NCBI GenBank assembly: GCA_035048495.1
Contig: CM068546.1
Coordinates: 17,304,435-17,368,434, forward strand
Origin: Euptelea pleiosperma
Taxonomy: Eukaryota; Streptophyta; Magnoliopsida; Ranunculales; Eupteleaceae
Direction of reading: 5' to 3'
Length of the DNA: 64,000 nt
Below are positions 12,901 through 27,400 of this stretch, in pieces. A program made the translations under genes and the position numbers. The notes below the pieces were generated by a model. That model was not told the origin of the DNA. It did not search any database and saw only the letters and a program-made list of their open reading frames with translations. How positions within the stretch are numbered: the first letter of the stretch is position 1; every line of letters begins with the position of its first letter.

Positions 12901-15900
12901 CCCCCGACAGGGGCGCGCCGCCCCCTACACCCCTATCGAGCTCAACGTGGAGCTCGACTGATGCCAACGTCGGGCTCCGCTCGACGACGGACATGCGAAG
13001 CGCAAGAATACATACATGCAATAAAAAAGAAAGCAAGGAAACAAGGTAAATCCTAAGTATGATTTCTAATCATGAAATACGTACTATAATCTAAACAAAC
13101 AAAATAATGGTAGTTAATTGTGGTTCACTTGCCTTGTGATAGCTAATCTAAGTTACGAGAGAGATTTATCCACAATTGGAGGATTTTCCCAAACCCTAGG
13201 CTTCAGAGAAGAGAAGAGAAGAGAGAATAGAGATTAGGTTTTAGGATTAGTGAAAAGTGATTTTCGTTACTTTCACTTAATCTTATAAGCAAAGGGTCAA
13301 AAGTCCTAATTTAGGTCCACTAATGAGCTAAAAACAGGTTTGAGGCCCATGGATATCAACTGGGCTTCAAACTGGATGATAAAAAGGCCTAAAAAGTTGG
13401 TAAAATGTCTCTAACAGCCCACCCAAACAAACAAGACCCAAACCAACAATAAATATGTATTAATAATAATTACTCATAATTAATTATTAACTAATAATTA
13501 ATGCAATCAAAAAGCGAGGCATTGCAATAAATTTGGTTGATTGAAGGCTTTAAAATGGGTGAAGACGGACCCATGTTATCACATCTTTAATTTGCCGAAT
13601 GATACATTTAGTTCTCTTGGGCACTTCTATATCAAGGGGGTGGCTAACTTATGTGTTATTCATTGATGCTTTGAAATGGTATTGGGTCGTCACGTCGTAA
13701 GGAAAAGCCTTCTCATTGGTATTAGCAAGGATGAAGATGATGTTTTTAGAAGTTGGTTGGTGCTAGTTGTGTGGGTTGGTTCGTTGTGAGGTTTCCAATT
13801 TACTTTCTCACTTTTAGTTAATTTCTCGATCTATCTCCAAAAGTATTTGGGAACTGATGATCGAAAGAGTGGAAAAGAGGTCTGATGCAGGATCATTCTA
13901 TTTCAATGGTCCATCGCTGCATCGAATCCATGCCTGGTAAAGCAAGTGGACCCGTTTTGTAAATCTCATTTTTATTATTTATAGTAAATTCTGATTTTAC
14001 TATTTTTAGATAGAGTTCTAGTTTAGAAATTGGTTCTTTGAGTTATAGTAGGATTGTAAGCTTTGATTTTAGGGCATGGATGAAGTTTATGAAATTGATT
14101 GCTCTCTTTTTTCAGGAATCTCTCTTCCTTGGTGTGAATCTAGGTTATCTTGGTGCGAAGCCGGAGGTGTTCTTTCAAATCACAGAGCGGTTCTCTCGTT
14201 TGGCGTCAAATTTGGTATCAAAGCAAGTTCAAAATTCCTGATCATGTTTCGGAAAGATGTCTTAGATTGGTTCGCGATCTTTGGCAATCGCGTTAGTTAA
14301 ACTAAACGACTAGATAAATCGTATGGAGCGCAGATAGGACGAATTATCCGAAGAGGATCGTTTAACGGTAGCAAGAGCATGAAAAATTGAGCGTTTCTTA
14401 TCCCAACCCTTCTTCGTAGCAGAAGTATTTACCGGTTCTCCAGGGAAATATGTTGGTCTAACAGAAACAATTAGGGGGTTTCAATTGATCCTTTCAGGAG
14501 AATTAGATGGTCTTCCCGAACAGGCCTTTTATTTGGTAGGTAACATCGATGAAGCTACCGCGAAGGCTATGAACTTAGAAGTGGAGAGCAAATTGAAGAA
14601 ATGACCTTCAATCTCTGTGTACTAACTCCTAATCGAATTGTTTGGGATTCAGAAGTGAAAGAAATCATTTTCTCAACTAATAGTGGCCAAATTGGTGTAT
14701 TACCAAATCACGCCCCTATTGCCACGGCTGTAGATATAGGTATTTTGAGAATACGTCTTAACGACCAATGGTTAACAATGGCTCTGATGGGCGGTTTCGC
14801 TAGAATAGGCACTAATGAGATCACCATTTTAGTAAATGATGCAGAGAAGGGTAGTGACATTGATCCGCAAGAAGCTCAGCGAACTCTTGAAATAGCTGAA
14901 GCTAACTTGAGTAGAGCTGAAGGCAAGAGACAAACAATTGAGGCGAATTTAGCTCTCAAGGACGCAGAGATCAATGTCCATAACAATGCGATCGATGCCT
15001 ACAATAAGAAGATGCATTCTCAGGTGTTTCGAGGTGGCCTCTGGATTGCGGGTGAATTTATCAAAGAGTGAGATGTTCGGCATATGTGAAGTACCCAGCT
15101 TGGAGAATATGCCGATTTGTCTGGGATGCAGGATTGGTTGGTTGCCTATTGAGTATCTGGGGCTTCCTTTGGGAGCTCGTATAAGGACAAGTCTATTTGG
15201 GAACTGGTTGTGGAGCGGTTTGGCAGAAGAATCTCTAGTTGGAAGAGGAGATACCTCTCCAAAAGGGCAAGATGACATTGATTCAGAGTACCCTTTCTAA
15301 CATTCCCATTCATTTTCTTTCTCTGTTTTCTATCCCGGCTAGTGTCGCCCATAGAATAGAAAAACTTATGAGAGATTTCTTGTGGAGTGGGAAAGGGGAT
15401 GATCATAAGTTGCACCTAATGGACTGGGGTAAGATATGCAAGCAAAAAGAAGAGGGTGGTTGATGCAGGACGAATGTGATGGCCTCAAGCTAAAGGCTGA
15501 GATTAACAAAAAATTATCAAGAATAATGGAAATAGTAAATTTCTATGCTAATCACACGCAAATAATCAAATTAAGCAAATAAATTTATTAAAATCCAAGG
15601 CCTTCACACAATCCCACAATATTAGACCCATTGTTTTAATGGCGATGATCTAATGGAAGATAGAACTTCCAACAAGCTTAGGGAATCAGTTAAGGGATGA
15701 AACAAATCTGAAATGGCTTCCTTTTCCAAGAGATTATAAGTTCTTTGAAGCTCAGGAAGGTTTTGGCAAGTTTCAGGGCTTTTTAACTAGTATCACATTT
15801 TAGCCGAGTTTCGAAAGAAAAATGAGAACTGTGGAAAATTAGGGTTTATGATGGGGTTAAGGATTCCTTTGGGGGTTGTGGTAAGGGTTTTGGGAGGGTT

Positions 15901-18900
15901 TAGGGCGCCGTAGGACGAACTGGTGTAAGGAAGTTACTATTCGCGCGGTACTATTCACGCAACACTATTCACAGTGTTGTTCAATGGTTAGGGTTTAGAG
16001 ATGAAAGAGATATGGTTGGGTTTTCTAGGTCAAATTTGATCCAAAGAAAAGAAAAATAAAAAAAACAAAGATGGAGAAAGAGAAGAGAATAAGAGAGAGA
16101 TAGAGATAGAAGAAGTTACCTTCGGATTCGCACCAAGTAGCTTGGATTCACACTAAGGAAGCTTGGATTCTCACCAAGGAAGAAGAGAGCACTCCACAAG
16201 AGACTTCTCAATAGCAGAATTCAATATATTTCATCATTAATGAAAAATTACAACTAAAAGAGTTTATATAATAACTCAAAATAACCTAATCTAATCTCAG
16301 CCATCCATCTAATCTAATGGCTATAAAATAACAACTTAAAGCAACTAACCAAAATAACAATGGGACTCTTAACTTCGGGCTAATTGCAAGGACACCCACA
16401 ACTCTAAAAAACATCAAAATAAACCTAGAAAACAAATAAAAACTCTTCAAAAGCTCCCTACGTGGCCCACATGCATCTTTCCAATGTGGAGCCTTTATAA
16501 TGCACATACATATGGGGTCTTCAAAATCTTCTTCATTATCTTCCACTGGTAGAACCCATGTGATGCTTTGATGTCCGCATCAGTGACTTGGGCTTCCGGA
16601 ATCTTCGAGATATGAATACGGCACTTATTGGGAAATGATTGTGGAGATTTGGGGAGGAAGAGAAAAGCTTATGGCACAGCTCGATTCGCAGCAAGTATGG
16701 CCTATGGCAATTCGGATGGGAAAGCCAGGTGGTTGCTTCTCCATATGGTGTTAGTATGTGGAGGGCCATCGTCGGTACTCGAGAAAAATTTAGAGGGGGA
16801 ATTTCTTCCAAGGTGGGCCGCGGGGACAGAGTGAGATTCTGGGAGGACCCTTGGTGTGGGGATGAGACGCTCCAAACCTCATTCCCAACCTTGTACTGTC
16901 TATTTGATTAGAAAGGGGCCACGATACAAGAGTGCGTAGAAGATAGTGGAGGGTTGGCATCTTGGAATTTTGGTTTCCGAAGACATTTCAATGATTGGGA
17001 GTTGGATTGCCTCGCATCGCTTCTTTTTCAGGTTGGTGAGAATCCTGTTTTGAGCGAGGAGGAGGATAGGAGAATATGGAAGGGGGGTCCCAAAGGAATG
17101 TTTACGATGACTTCCTTCTAGAAGCATTGCTCTCATGTAGGCATGGTGTTCCCTCTAGGACCTACAATTTGGAAGGCCCCTATCCCATCGAAGGTGATTC
17201 TTTGTTTGGACAGCTAGTCTGAATACGATTTTGACTTTGGATAATTTGATCAAGAGGGGGCTGATGTGGCCAAATAGGTGCGTATTATGCAAATCTTGTG
17301 CCGAAACTGTAGACCACGTGTTGATGTATTGTAGTTTCACTTTGGAGGTGTGGAAGTTTTTCTTTTCCTTTTTTTACGGTGTATTTCGTCGTCCTGGAGC
17401 ATGTGGCTGATATGATGATAGCATGCTCGTTGGGGATCCTTGTAGGGAAAGGCCGTTTCCTTTGGCGTTTACTACCTTTTGCTTTGTTGTGGACAGTTTG
17501 GAAGGAAAGGAATACGTGGATTTTTGAAGGGAAAGAGTCCTCTATCCTTGTCATGGTCCTGAAAGTTAAAACTTTGATGTTTCTTTGGTCCTCTATACAT
17601 GTCACGCCCCGAATTTCGGCACCCGAACCCGACCCGAATGCCTGTGGATCGGCCCGTTTACTCGAAATCCAGGGTGTGAAATTAATATAGGAAATAGAAT
17701 TTCATAGTTTACAACGAGATGTCGATAGTTCAAAATTTATTGAGGTCTCACAAACATAATTTCTGATAGCTAACATCATCTGTAACACACAAAATAAAAA
17801 ATAAAAAACCCCCGATGATCTACTAATCACAGTTCACCAAAAAGTCTCATCTATCCCACGATCCAAATAATTTAAAGTAAAAAATTTATTACAAAAATTT
17901 ATAGGCAATAAAAATCAAAGCTGCTAATAATGTTCATCTTCAAGGTCGGCTCGTGCTCCTTAGGTTTGCATGTCTCATAGCCTATTCCATCCATTGGTTG
18001 TAGTTCCTCCTCGTATCTTTCTTCATGCGTCTCCATCTCATCCAAATCTGAAAGTGTTGGTTGTAGGAGTGAGCCAAACGCTCACTCGGATTTTTCACCC
18101 CAGACATAATTCAAACAATACAAGAATATATAGACATATTCGCATAGATTAACTTGTCAAACAGTAATACCATGGTCATAATGAATGCATGAACAATTAA
18201 TCAACAGTAATACACAACCCACACAAGGGGTCTCCTTCTTCACCCACACAGGGGGTCTTCCCGGGGTTTTCGGGTCTTGCACCTTGGGGAACTCACTCCC
18301 AACTTGCTTTATCGTTTCTGAGTCGGAAAGACAATGCCTGCTTCATATATATATGAAATTACTGAAAATATAAATATCCACATAGGGGATCTCCAACACG
18401 AAATAGATAGAATCCACACAGGGGATCTCTAATGCGAAATAAGCCATCAATATCATAATCATCATAATAACTTACAGCGTAACAATAAATACATGCTCAC
18501 TAGTCCATGACTAGTATTGAAAGAATCATGAGAAGGGTACCTACCTTCAATCGCCTTCTCAGATTTCACCTTACTCCTAGTCGATCATCTTTGCGTAAAT
18601 TCAACACGAGATAATGAAACCTTCAATACCCACATTTTAGTTAGGTCTCAGTTAAAACCAATTTCTTGAATCTAAAAATGATTTTTTTTTTTTTTTTTTT
18701 ATGTTATAGAAGTTTGAGTGGTGTAATTCTCGAGGGTCACAACTGTGTGAACTTAGGGATGAAGACAACAGTCACGAACACTAGAGACGATGACAACGAC
18801 CCATAAACAGTAAATAGAGTAACTAATGAATTAAAAGGTCAAAGTGGTCAAAATATTATTACTTTGTCATTTTATTATTTTTCCAAAATATCATCGGTAA

Positions 18901-21900
18901 AGGTCATATCAAGTTATCTCACAACAACCAACGGCTATGATCTTCTAAGGGAGAAAAAGTAAAGATATTATCATCTTTATTATTTTATTATCTCTTATAA
19001 AAATATCTTCAACAATTGTAAGAAACATGTTTGTTTTAATATGATAACCATCGAAATCGTAAATTTGTATTTTTGGCTTTGGCCTGTTTGTGACCATTAT
19101 ATATAGTGAGGTCTACAGATCGAGTAGATGCAATGGTTGATAGAAACAAGGCAACCGAGATGGATTTATAAGGGTAGAAGTTGTCTTGTATGAGTGCGCC
19201 CAATAGGGAGTCTATCACTGCTGATTGTAAGAATGGCCAGCCTCAAGGGTTTGAACAAGGAGGTGATTGCACATATTTCAAGATCAGAGAAGTTATATGC
19301 GCGGGAAAACAGAATACTCCATGTCCAATCAGTAGTATCGATATCGACGAAGTTTAGTGGATTTCATGCATTGCCTCTAGATAAAACAAGACCTAAACAT
19401 TTATAAAACATGCAAGAAACGGTGTGGTCATAGTGGCTCAAATACCCACCATGGGATGGCGGTGGGGTAAAGAACGAGTGGCCATTATGGCTGGCTCATT
19501 AGTGTTGCACGTTTGGAGATGAGGTGTTGACTTACAAGGGAAAAGTGATGGAGGATCGGCTGTACTCGCCTCGGTGGAAGATGGAGCAAAAAGGGTGACG
19601 TCCGTAGGATGGAAGGGTTGATCAGCAACAAAGGTTCTTTAACGCTCAACTCTAATTAATAAGGTAAGGTTTGAGGTTCTGATATCCAAATTAGATGGTT
19701 TTGAAAAATAAATAAAAATAAAAGGTTGGATCTAAATGGGATTGGCCAGCGGAGGATTAAAAGAAAAGAATGTTGGAAGAGAATGAAGACAAAGAAAAGA
19801 GAGGGACTTACCGTAATGGAGGATATGTCAGAGGATGCAGATCTAACGGTGGTACTCCTCCCAAGATCTTCGCGCCTGCAACTACTTCGAGGTCTTCTCC
19901 AAGGATCAATACAGCTGCAGTACCTTGTGGGTTCTTGATTTAAGAACGTTGACCAATGAAGAGGTGGACTGTCCGTTGAATGCAAATAGGTTGCTTCAGT
20001 TGATGGGGATGTTCAAGAGAGGAGATGGCTACTGGCAGCAACTCCTCAAATACTCGAGTGGTAGAGATGAAGATTTCCAACAGTGGGGATCCATCCAAGA
20101 CCACATGATTGAGGGTGGTTTGATTTGGAGTTGGACGGCCAGCAACCCCCTTCTTTTCTTTTTTTTTCTTTTTCTTTCGGGTTGCAGCGGCACCTTCAAT
20201 CATCAATGGTGCAAGGGTTGGAGTTTAGAAGAGAGGCGTCTTGGTACGCTACTAACTGGATGTGGTTTAAATAGGCTAGGTATGAGGGGTGTAGGGTAGA
20301 GGTCTGACGTGTTAGGTTTAGGTTGAGTGGAGGAAAATCTATGATCAAAGTGGGAAGTTTTAAACGGTGGGGATTTCAATTCAAGAGGGTTTAGGTTTTG
20401 AGGGGTGTAGGGTGTGACGTGTTGGAGTGGTCGTCATAAGTGTTTGAGAAAATCTGAATATTTTAATTGGGTTTTGAACAATATTAGTTAAAGAAGTGAG
20501 TTGTTTTATATGCATATAATGTTATAAAACAAAACATTTAAAAAGGTCATGAATGGTTTTGTTGCAAAAGTTGGAAAGAAAACTATAAGATATAATGGGC
20601 ATAGGTCTTGGACGGACATGGTTGTCAAAGGGTTAATTAGGATTTCTTACTTTTTCCAAATACAGGTAATTGGGTGCAGCATGGATATCAATAAGGGATA
20701 TCTATATAGTAAAATAAAGATTTTAAAAAATCTAGATATGAAATTCTATGGTGGACATATGGGTTATCTTGTCATAAAGGGTTTCAACCCATTAACTTAA
20801 ATGCTATAATAAGTTTAACACCTAAGTATCTATATTAGTTATAGTATTCTTGATTTCAAAAGTCCCCATATTCCATTATTCATAAATATGTTGATAATAT
20901 ATGCTATATAGCATATACTAATGTGTTATGTGTTATCATAATGTTCACCCACAATACAAACACCTAATTTAACATTTTTCCAAGGCATAGTTTAAAAACT
21001 CATACAACTTATTACAAGAAATTTATATTAGATAACGGTTAAGGTTCAAAACAATCCAAAAGGTGCGTGGTCTCACTAAGCCCATGTGGGCCCGCATGAA
21101 CCACCCCAAAATCTTAAAATTGATCCATCTCAGAATTGGCTGAAAACTGACAAGGATGTTCTAACAATTAAACGATTGTGTTACATGAAGAAAATTATGT
21201 GAAAATGGGTCCTCAAAATTAAAAAGGACCAAAACACCCTCTCTGTGATTTTCGAGGTTTTACAACACACCCCGTGTTTAAAGGATGTTTTTTCGAGTCC
21301 TTCGTTTTCAGATGGGAGGATCTTTTGGTGATTCCTATCCCTCCATTTAACAGGAGGAATCGGCCTTTTTTTGTTTTTTGTCTGGGATTCGTCCTTGCTT
21401 AAATAATCATATTTATCAAAAAAAAAAAAAAAGATCTCCGCCAACCCCAAGGGTTGAGTACTGATGGCCAGGACTCCGCTTTAGAAAGCAAGAGGTTCTG
21501 AGTTCAACTCTCCTTGGGGCCACCCCTTGGAAGAGTAACAATAACTAGCTCAGTCCACATCGAACTCTCCCAGAACACTTGGCACGTGTGGAGGGGTGAC
21601 TAGTGTGTCCCGGGGGACTAGTCGGGTGCTCTAAGAGGCTCAGATACCCTTGGTTTCTAAAAAAAGAACTCCGTCGAAGTTCCAATCTGTTGTCGTTGCC
21701 GCCTTGGGTCGTTGCCACCACCACCGCCAACTTTCCCACCTCTTTCTGATGAGCTATTGAAATATTTCACAGCAACGAGACCCCTCAGCGAGATCTCGAA
21801 GCAAGAAAAGCCTCTCGAAACCCTAGAGACGAAGCTATAGGTTGCCCTGAAAGATGCTGAAGAAGCAAAAGTAATAGAGGTCCAAGCCCTTAATCAGATT

Positions 21901-24442
21901 AGCTATTTAGAAGAGGGTTAGAAATTTTTTTTGGCAAGAGGAGATATGATGTCCACAGAGGACGAAGTTGCAGTCTTTATTTGTGTAGTCATTCATTCTC
22001 AGGATGCTTGAGCATGTGAAAAAAGAAGATGTTTGTCCCGATGGCTTGTCAAATAGAAAAAATGATGCGATCAAAGCACCTGGTTTTGGTGAGAGGCGAA
22101 AGGCTCTTCTTCAGGACATTGCCATTATGACAGGAGCTGAGTTCGAGGCCACTGATCTGGGTTTGCTGATAGAGAACACGGAAGTTGACCAGCTTGGTGT
22201 GGCAAGGAAGGTGACCATAACCAAAGACGCAACCACCATTATTGCCGATGTTGCATCCCAAGATGAGATCCATGCTAGAATTGCGCTAATAAAAGAGAGT
22301 AGGCTTGTGCATATTTAATGGACCATCCCAAATTGGGTCTATTTAGTGGCCCATACCACCTAACCTTACTCAAATTATGGTTATGGGTTTTACGGGTTGA
22401 TGGGCTTACTTAAGTCCATAAGTCCCCCCAAAAAAATTAGAAAAAAAGACAAAATTAGAAAAAGAAGTGTTATTTTTTTTATTTACAAGAGACAGTTTGA
22501 AGAAAGTTTACTTGTCAATTGTACCCAATTTTATACATTGAAGACCTGTTTGATCAGGATGATTGGAGCACTACGCCAAGTAGATTGTTGTTGAACCAAC
22601 AAGTACAACGCGTGTGGAAAAGACAATCAAGGAGAAGACCTGCAACGCCATTCTGTTGACTATCAATTCGTCTACATTTGAATTCGAGGTTGAATTCTTT
22701 TCAACCAAGAGGGTTTGATGCGGGAGCATTATTTTTCGATGGTTCGCCACTACACCAAATCCGTGCCCGGTCAAGCAGGAGGACCTGTTTTACTATTTAT
22801 TGTAAATTCCCGTTTTACTATTTATAGTAAATTTTGATTTTACTATTTTTAGATAGAGTTCTAATTGTTTAGAAATTGGTTCTTTGAGTTGTAATAGAAT
22901 TAGGATTTTGAGAGATTTTATTTCCAATTAGGATTTTTAGATTGATTTAAGTAGTAGAATTGTAAATATCAATTAGGAATGTTCAATTAGAAAGTTTTAT
23001 AATTATAGAGGATTGTAAGCTTTGATTTTAGGGCGTGACTAAAGTTTATGAATTGATTACTCTCTTTTTTGAGGAATCTCTCTTCCTTGGTGCGAATCCA
23101 GGCTATCATGGTGTGAAGCCAAGCTATTTCGGTGCAAAGCCGAAGGTATTCTCTCAAATCGTAGAGTAGTTCTCCCGTCCTGCATCAAGGTCAGCATATT
23201 GGAATAAAACTATCTTTTGTTTGGGGGAATAATAACTTTTATTAAAAGTACACTTGCTAGTCTTTTGTCTACTATGTCTTTCTTTAAGATGTCAGTTTTA
23301 GTCACTAAGCACATTGAAAAGATACAAAGAGATTTCTTGTGGATTGGAACATATGCAAATAAGATATTAATCTTATGAATTGAAAAATGGTGTTTGCAAA
23401 AGAAGTTTTGGGGGTTGGGGTTGCGAAGATTGAGAGCGATGAATAATGTTCTTCTTGGGAAATGGTTGTTTGGGTTCGTTAAGTAAGATAATGCTCTTTG
23501 GAGGTGGGACCATAAATATGGGTTTCTTGATCAAAATTGGGATAACCAAAGGTGACGTCTTCTTAGAGGGTGGGTTTTAGAAGGCGTTTATCATGGGAAT
23601 TGTAAAAGGATTAGAATTTGCAAAGACGAATGGTACAATATTTTCCATAGTAATTTGGTGGAGGTAAAATTACAGTGGGAAATTTCCGAGTATAATTAGG
23701 GTTCAATATTCAAAAAATATGGTAAAAACTTTGGCACACACACATTTCCTACTATTTAAATGCGCGTGACCCTGTTAGGGTCAGCATTTTTTTTGCCACA
23801 TTTTTTCAAATACGCCCCTACATTATCTAATACATGAATATAAATAAAGACATTTTCGGTCTCTGTAGAACTCTATTATAACAATTTTTTTCCTCTTTTT
23901 CTTTTTAATCACATGTAGCTGATGAAGATGTATCAAAATGTGTGTGTGTGTGTGTAAAATCTGTTAACTGTGATTTCTACCCCAATTTACATTCTTTTCC
24001 TGTTAGTTTGGAACAGAAATAAAAAAATCTTGTACCCAAGATCATGTTACTTTGATTCAATCTTGATTTGTATGTTGCTTTCCTCAATTATGCACCTTCA
24101 TTTATTTTTCAATGTGCAGGCATGTTGTTGCTGCTGGAAGGATATAGTTCATTCTTTTAACTAATGTAGTCTAGTTTTAATTGCTGATTTGCAGACTGGG
24201 GACCTAAGATTGATGTAGTTGGGTTTTGCTTTCTTGACCTTGCATCAAATTATGTACCTCCAGAACCACTTGTAAAATGGCTTCAAGCTGGTGAAAAGCC
24301 TATCTATATTGGATTCGGTAGCCTTGTGAGTTTCTTTTCCTGTTCTTTCTTTCTTGATTTTGTATTTACTTTCCATGAAAGATAACATATCTGTGTAATT
24401 CAAGCTAAATTGTGGATTTCCTACAGTTCTCTCTATTGTTAT

Positions 24443-24477
<35 letters not shown>

Positions 24478-27400
24478 TTTGTTTTATATGTTAGATGACA
24501 AATGCTTTTGTGGCAAATAAAATGACATGCTCGTGGGGTCCACAGGAGATGGGTTAAGAGCTGATTTTTGGTGAGGATAATCTCCTCATCATATAAATCG
24601 TCCTCAGAAAATTCAGCCCATTCTGAAACTTCCAACCCTATCAAATTTGGACAAGTTAAACGACGAACAAAGGACAGTTCAGAATTTTTGGACTTGTAAT
24701 CCAATTTTTATAAGGCTAGAAATGTCAAAATGGGCTGGGTTTTTCACAATGTTTTCTTAAATTTTCCTTTTTATTGAGTTTATCATATTATTTACTTATT
24801 TAAGTATTCATTGAAAAGGTGTTTTCATGAGCCTTATGCCCTAGGCCACGAGGCTTACTCCTCACTACTATCATCTAGTGTGACTTTCAGCTTTCCTCCA
24901 AAGTTTCCATTTTCTCATGAGTACCACTTCCACTTTATCCTGAGGGATAGAGGTTTTTTTAGCACATTTGATTTGACTGGAAATATTTTTCCAACTTTTT
25001 GTCTTTTTTTCCTTTCACATATCTATGGCTGCTCTATTGTGAATTTCTTATTTACATTATATCTTCTTAGGTGAACCGACTTCTTGATTTTGTACTTTGA
25101 GCTGTTTTTTTTCTATGGTGGTTATCGGCTATTCCTAGCTAATAGCTGGGAGAGGTATTTCTGTCACACTCCGAATCCGGGCACCCGAACATGACCCGAA
25201 AACCCATAGGTCAACGTTTACCCGAATCCAGACATGAAATGTAACAATTAAGACTTCTGATAATTCGATAATCCCAACATGAACGTACTCTCATCTCAAT
25301 AATATAAACGAATTCAACAACAAATTCTATACTAGAATTTAACCATAATGCGGGAGCTAAAAAACAAAATCTATTAAAATTTAAACGACTTCTTTTGGCC
25401 ATCAATGCATGATCACGCGGGAATCGGTTCTTCCGTGAAGTTGTCCCCTACACCTTCATCTAGTTCCGTCGGTACGTACTCAAGTTCCGACGCTGGTAAT
25501 GGGCTCCTCCTCGGATCAATGACATGTGTCATCAGATCCCAGTTATCGGTTGAGATCAAATCTAGATTCACCGTCTTCAATCGTCCCTAGTTATGGACCA
25601 TTGGTTTCTTTGGTGTAATTATGGCTGGTCTTCATCTTGCTAAGTAAGCACGATACTCTCTCACAGTACTACGAGGCCCCGGTCAGTATATCATGTGCTT
25701 CTTGCTAATGATAACACGTATTTCCGCCATTTATTCAATTTGCGAAGTTATTTAAAGGAAATTATTCAAGATAATTAGGGACAAATACATCATATATCAC
25801 TTTTTTTCAAGGCATTTTTATATGAAATTTATTTGAGTGAGATTTTGAAAATTGACCTTTCATAGTTTGATCAAATAGTCCAACGCAGGGTCAAAAATCA
25901 AAGTTTCCAAAATTTAATTATTTTTACATCCGAAATTTCTAAGGGACATTTTAAACATCTTTTATGAAGACACTTGGTCCAAAAACAGTATTTTCTATCA
26001 CTAATAATTATATCCATTCGCTCTAATTATCCAACAACTACGATCATGAAACAAAAATATTTCTACAAGATCAGTCCGTCAATTATGTTTTACATTTACA
26101 ACGATGTGTTATAAATATTGCAATGGTTTGGTGACTCAGTCCAATAAAAATAATTCGAAAATGTTATAAATAGGTAGAAATGTCCCAGAATAACACTAAC
26201 AAGTTAGAGATAAACATGTTATCAACCATGGAGTTTTTGATAAATCGACCTATAGTTTAACATCATAACATCACTTAAATGATCAAATAACTTAAAATAA
26301 AATCTATTACAACTCAAAGACAATGAGGAAACTATGCTTCTTCTTCTAACTCGCCGTCCACCATTAGTTCCTCTTCCATCACGCCAAACTCCTCAAATGG
26401 CTCAGATGAATCTGAAATATTGTTCGGTTCTAAACTATAAGCCAAGGCCCAGTAATTTCCACGTGTACAATCTCTGTTAATGTAATACTTGCAATCTCTA
26501 TTCAAACATGGGATTTCATTTCTCATACAAAACATGTTGTAATGTCATATCAATCATAACAATATCTCTTGGCAGCAAAATATATACATTTTAAAATTAT
26601 AAGGTTCAACCAACGATGTGACTTGACCAACAAGGGTATAACATTAATTACGACTAACATATAGGTATAATTTATGTGACCAACACTATGAGTAACTCGG
26701 CCAACGAGTATAGAATATTCAACCAACAAATGCATATGATCATACATATTTAATAGGCATATTTAATGATCATGCTAGCCCAACAAAAATTAGGCAATCA
26801 TGCTAAAAGTCCGTACATAGAATAAAATAAGAAATGATTAATGGCATGGATCTGCAAAAATTATTAAATTAACTCAAATTGTACTTACCGGGTTACTAAA
26901 GAAAATATGGGTGTTAGTGATGTCTTGGTGTCTCTCAACGTCTTTGGCGTTAGAGGTTGGGTTCTCTATGAGAATCTCCAATTAATTCTCAAAAGGGCAG
27001 AAGGATAATGATAAGGGTAGTTTTTTTTTCCTCTCATGAGGTGTAATGCGTAGGTTAACAAGGAGGGTGTGTTAAGTGGGAGGCATTAAAGTCTTTATAA
27101 ATTACTAAAGGTTATTGCAAAAGTGTAAGAAGTGGGCCTCCCCATGATCCACACGGTTGCACTGAAGTGGGGGGAGAGTTAGTTTGTGAGAGATATCTTC
27201 TCTCCTACACATTTCAGGTGGGGTGGTTTGAGTGGGGAACGTGTGGGGAATTCCCTAAGTGGTACATGGTTATAACCATTTTAATCTCTCCTCCTTTTAA
27301 GTTTGCAATAACTATGCCTATGTGTCAATAGATTTCCCTTCAATTTTGGCCTTCACAAACCTGCATGTTAATTGTTGTGGAGTCCACGTTGATCTATGTG

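Larger units (their letters stand above)
14961..21433 (+). mobile_element. 5'-truncated L1 LINE with poly(A), split by two LTR insertions
   Basis: Blocks 14961-15460, 16588-17594 and 21270-21433 read in order as the late part of L1 ORF2: [11 protein letters not shown] and [12 protein letters not shown], then [20 protein letters not shown] and [12 protein letters not shown], then [29 protein letters not shown] and FLWSSI, and finally a 3' region ending in a 15-base A run at 21419-21433. Frameshifts occur near 15200 and stops later, so it is dead. The 5' end abuts the plastid atpE fragment directly, and I could not find a target duplication. Confidence 0.8.
13883..23187 (+). mobile_element. LTR retrotransposon carrying plastid and chaperonin gene fragments, duplication AGGTC
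   Basis: The left LTR (13883-14208) and right LTR (22716-23187) are related throughout, both start TGATGC, and the element is flanked by AGGTC at 13878-13882 and 23188-23192. TTGGTATCAAAGC at 14212-14224 follows the left LTR, one mismatch from the initiator-Met tRNA primer site of Copia elements. The interior has no gag or pol. Instead it holds atpB-atpE from the plastid and a Cpn60 piece, split by a later L1 insertion and a SINE-like copy. The host LINE reads on across the two flanks, which independently supports one insertion. The left LTR lacks roughly 145 bp present in the right one. Confidence 0.75.

Noticed and set aside
14601..15071. A 156-codon open atpE ORF that looks like an intact gene
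   Set aside because: Only about the first 120 codons match atpE; the rest is a read-through into LINE sequence, and the context is nuclear.
20949..20958. CACA followed by ATACA as the right end of the LTR starting at 17600
   Set aside because: It left no LINE continuation. The end at 21264 restores the LINE reading and gives a length equal to the related LTR.
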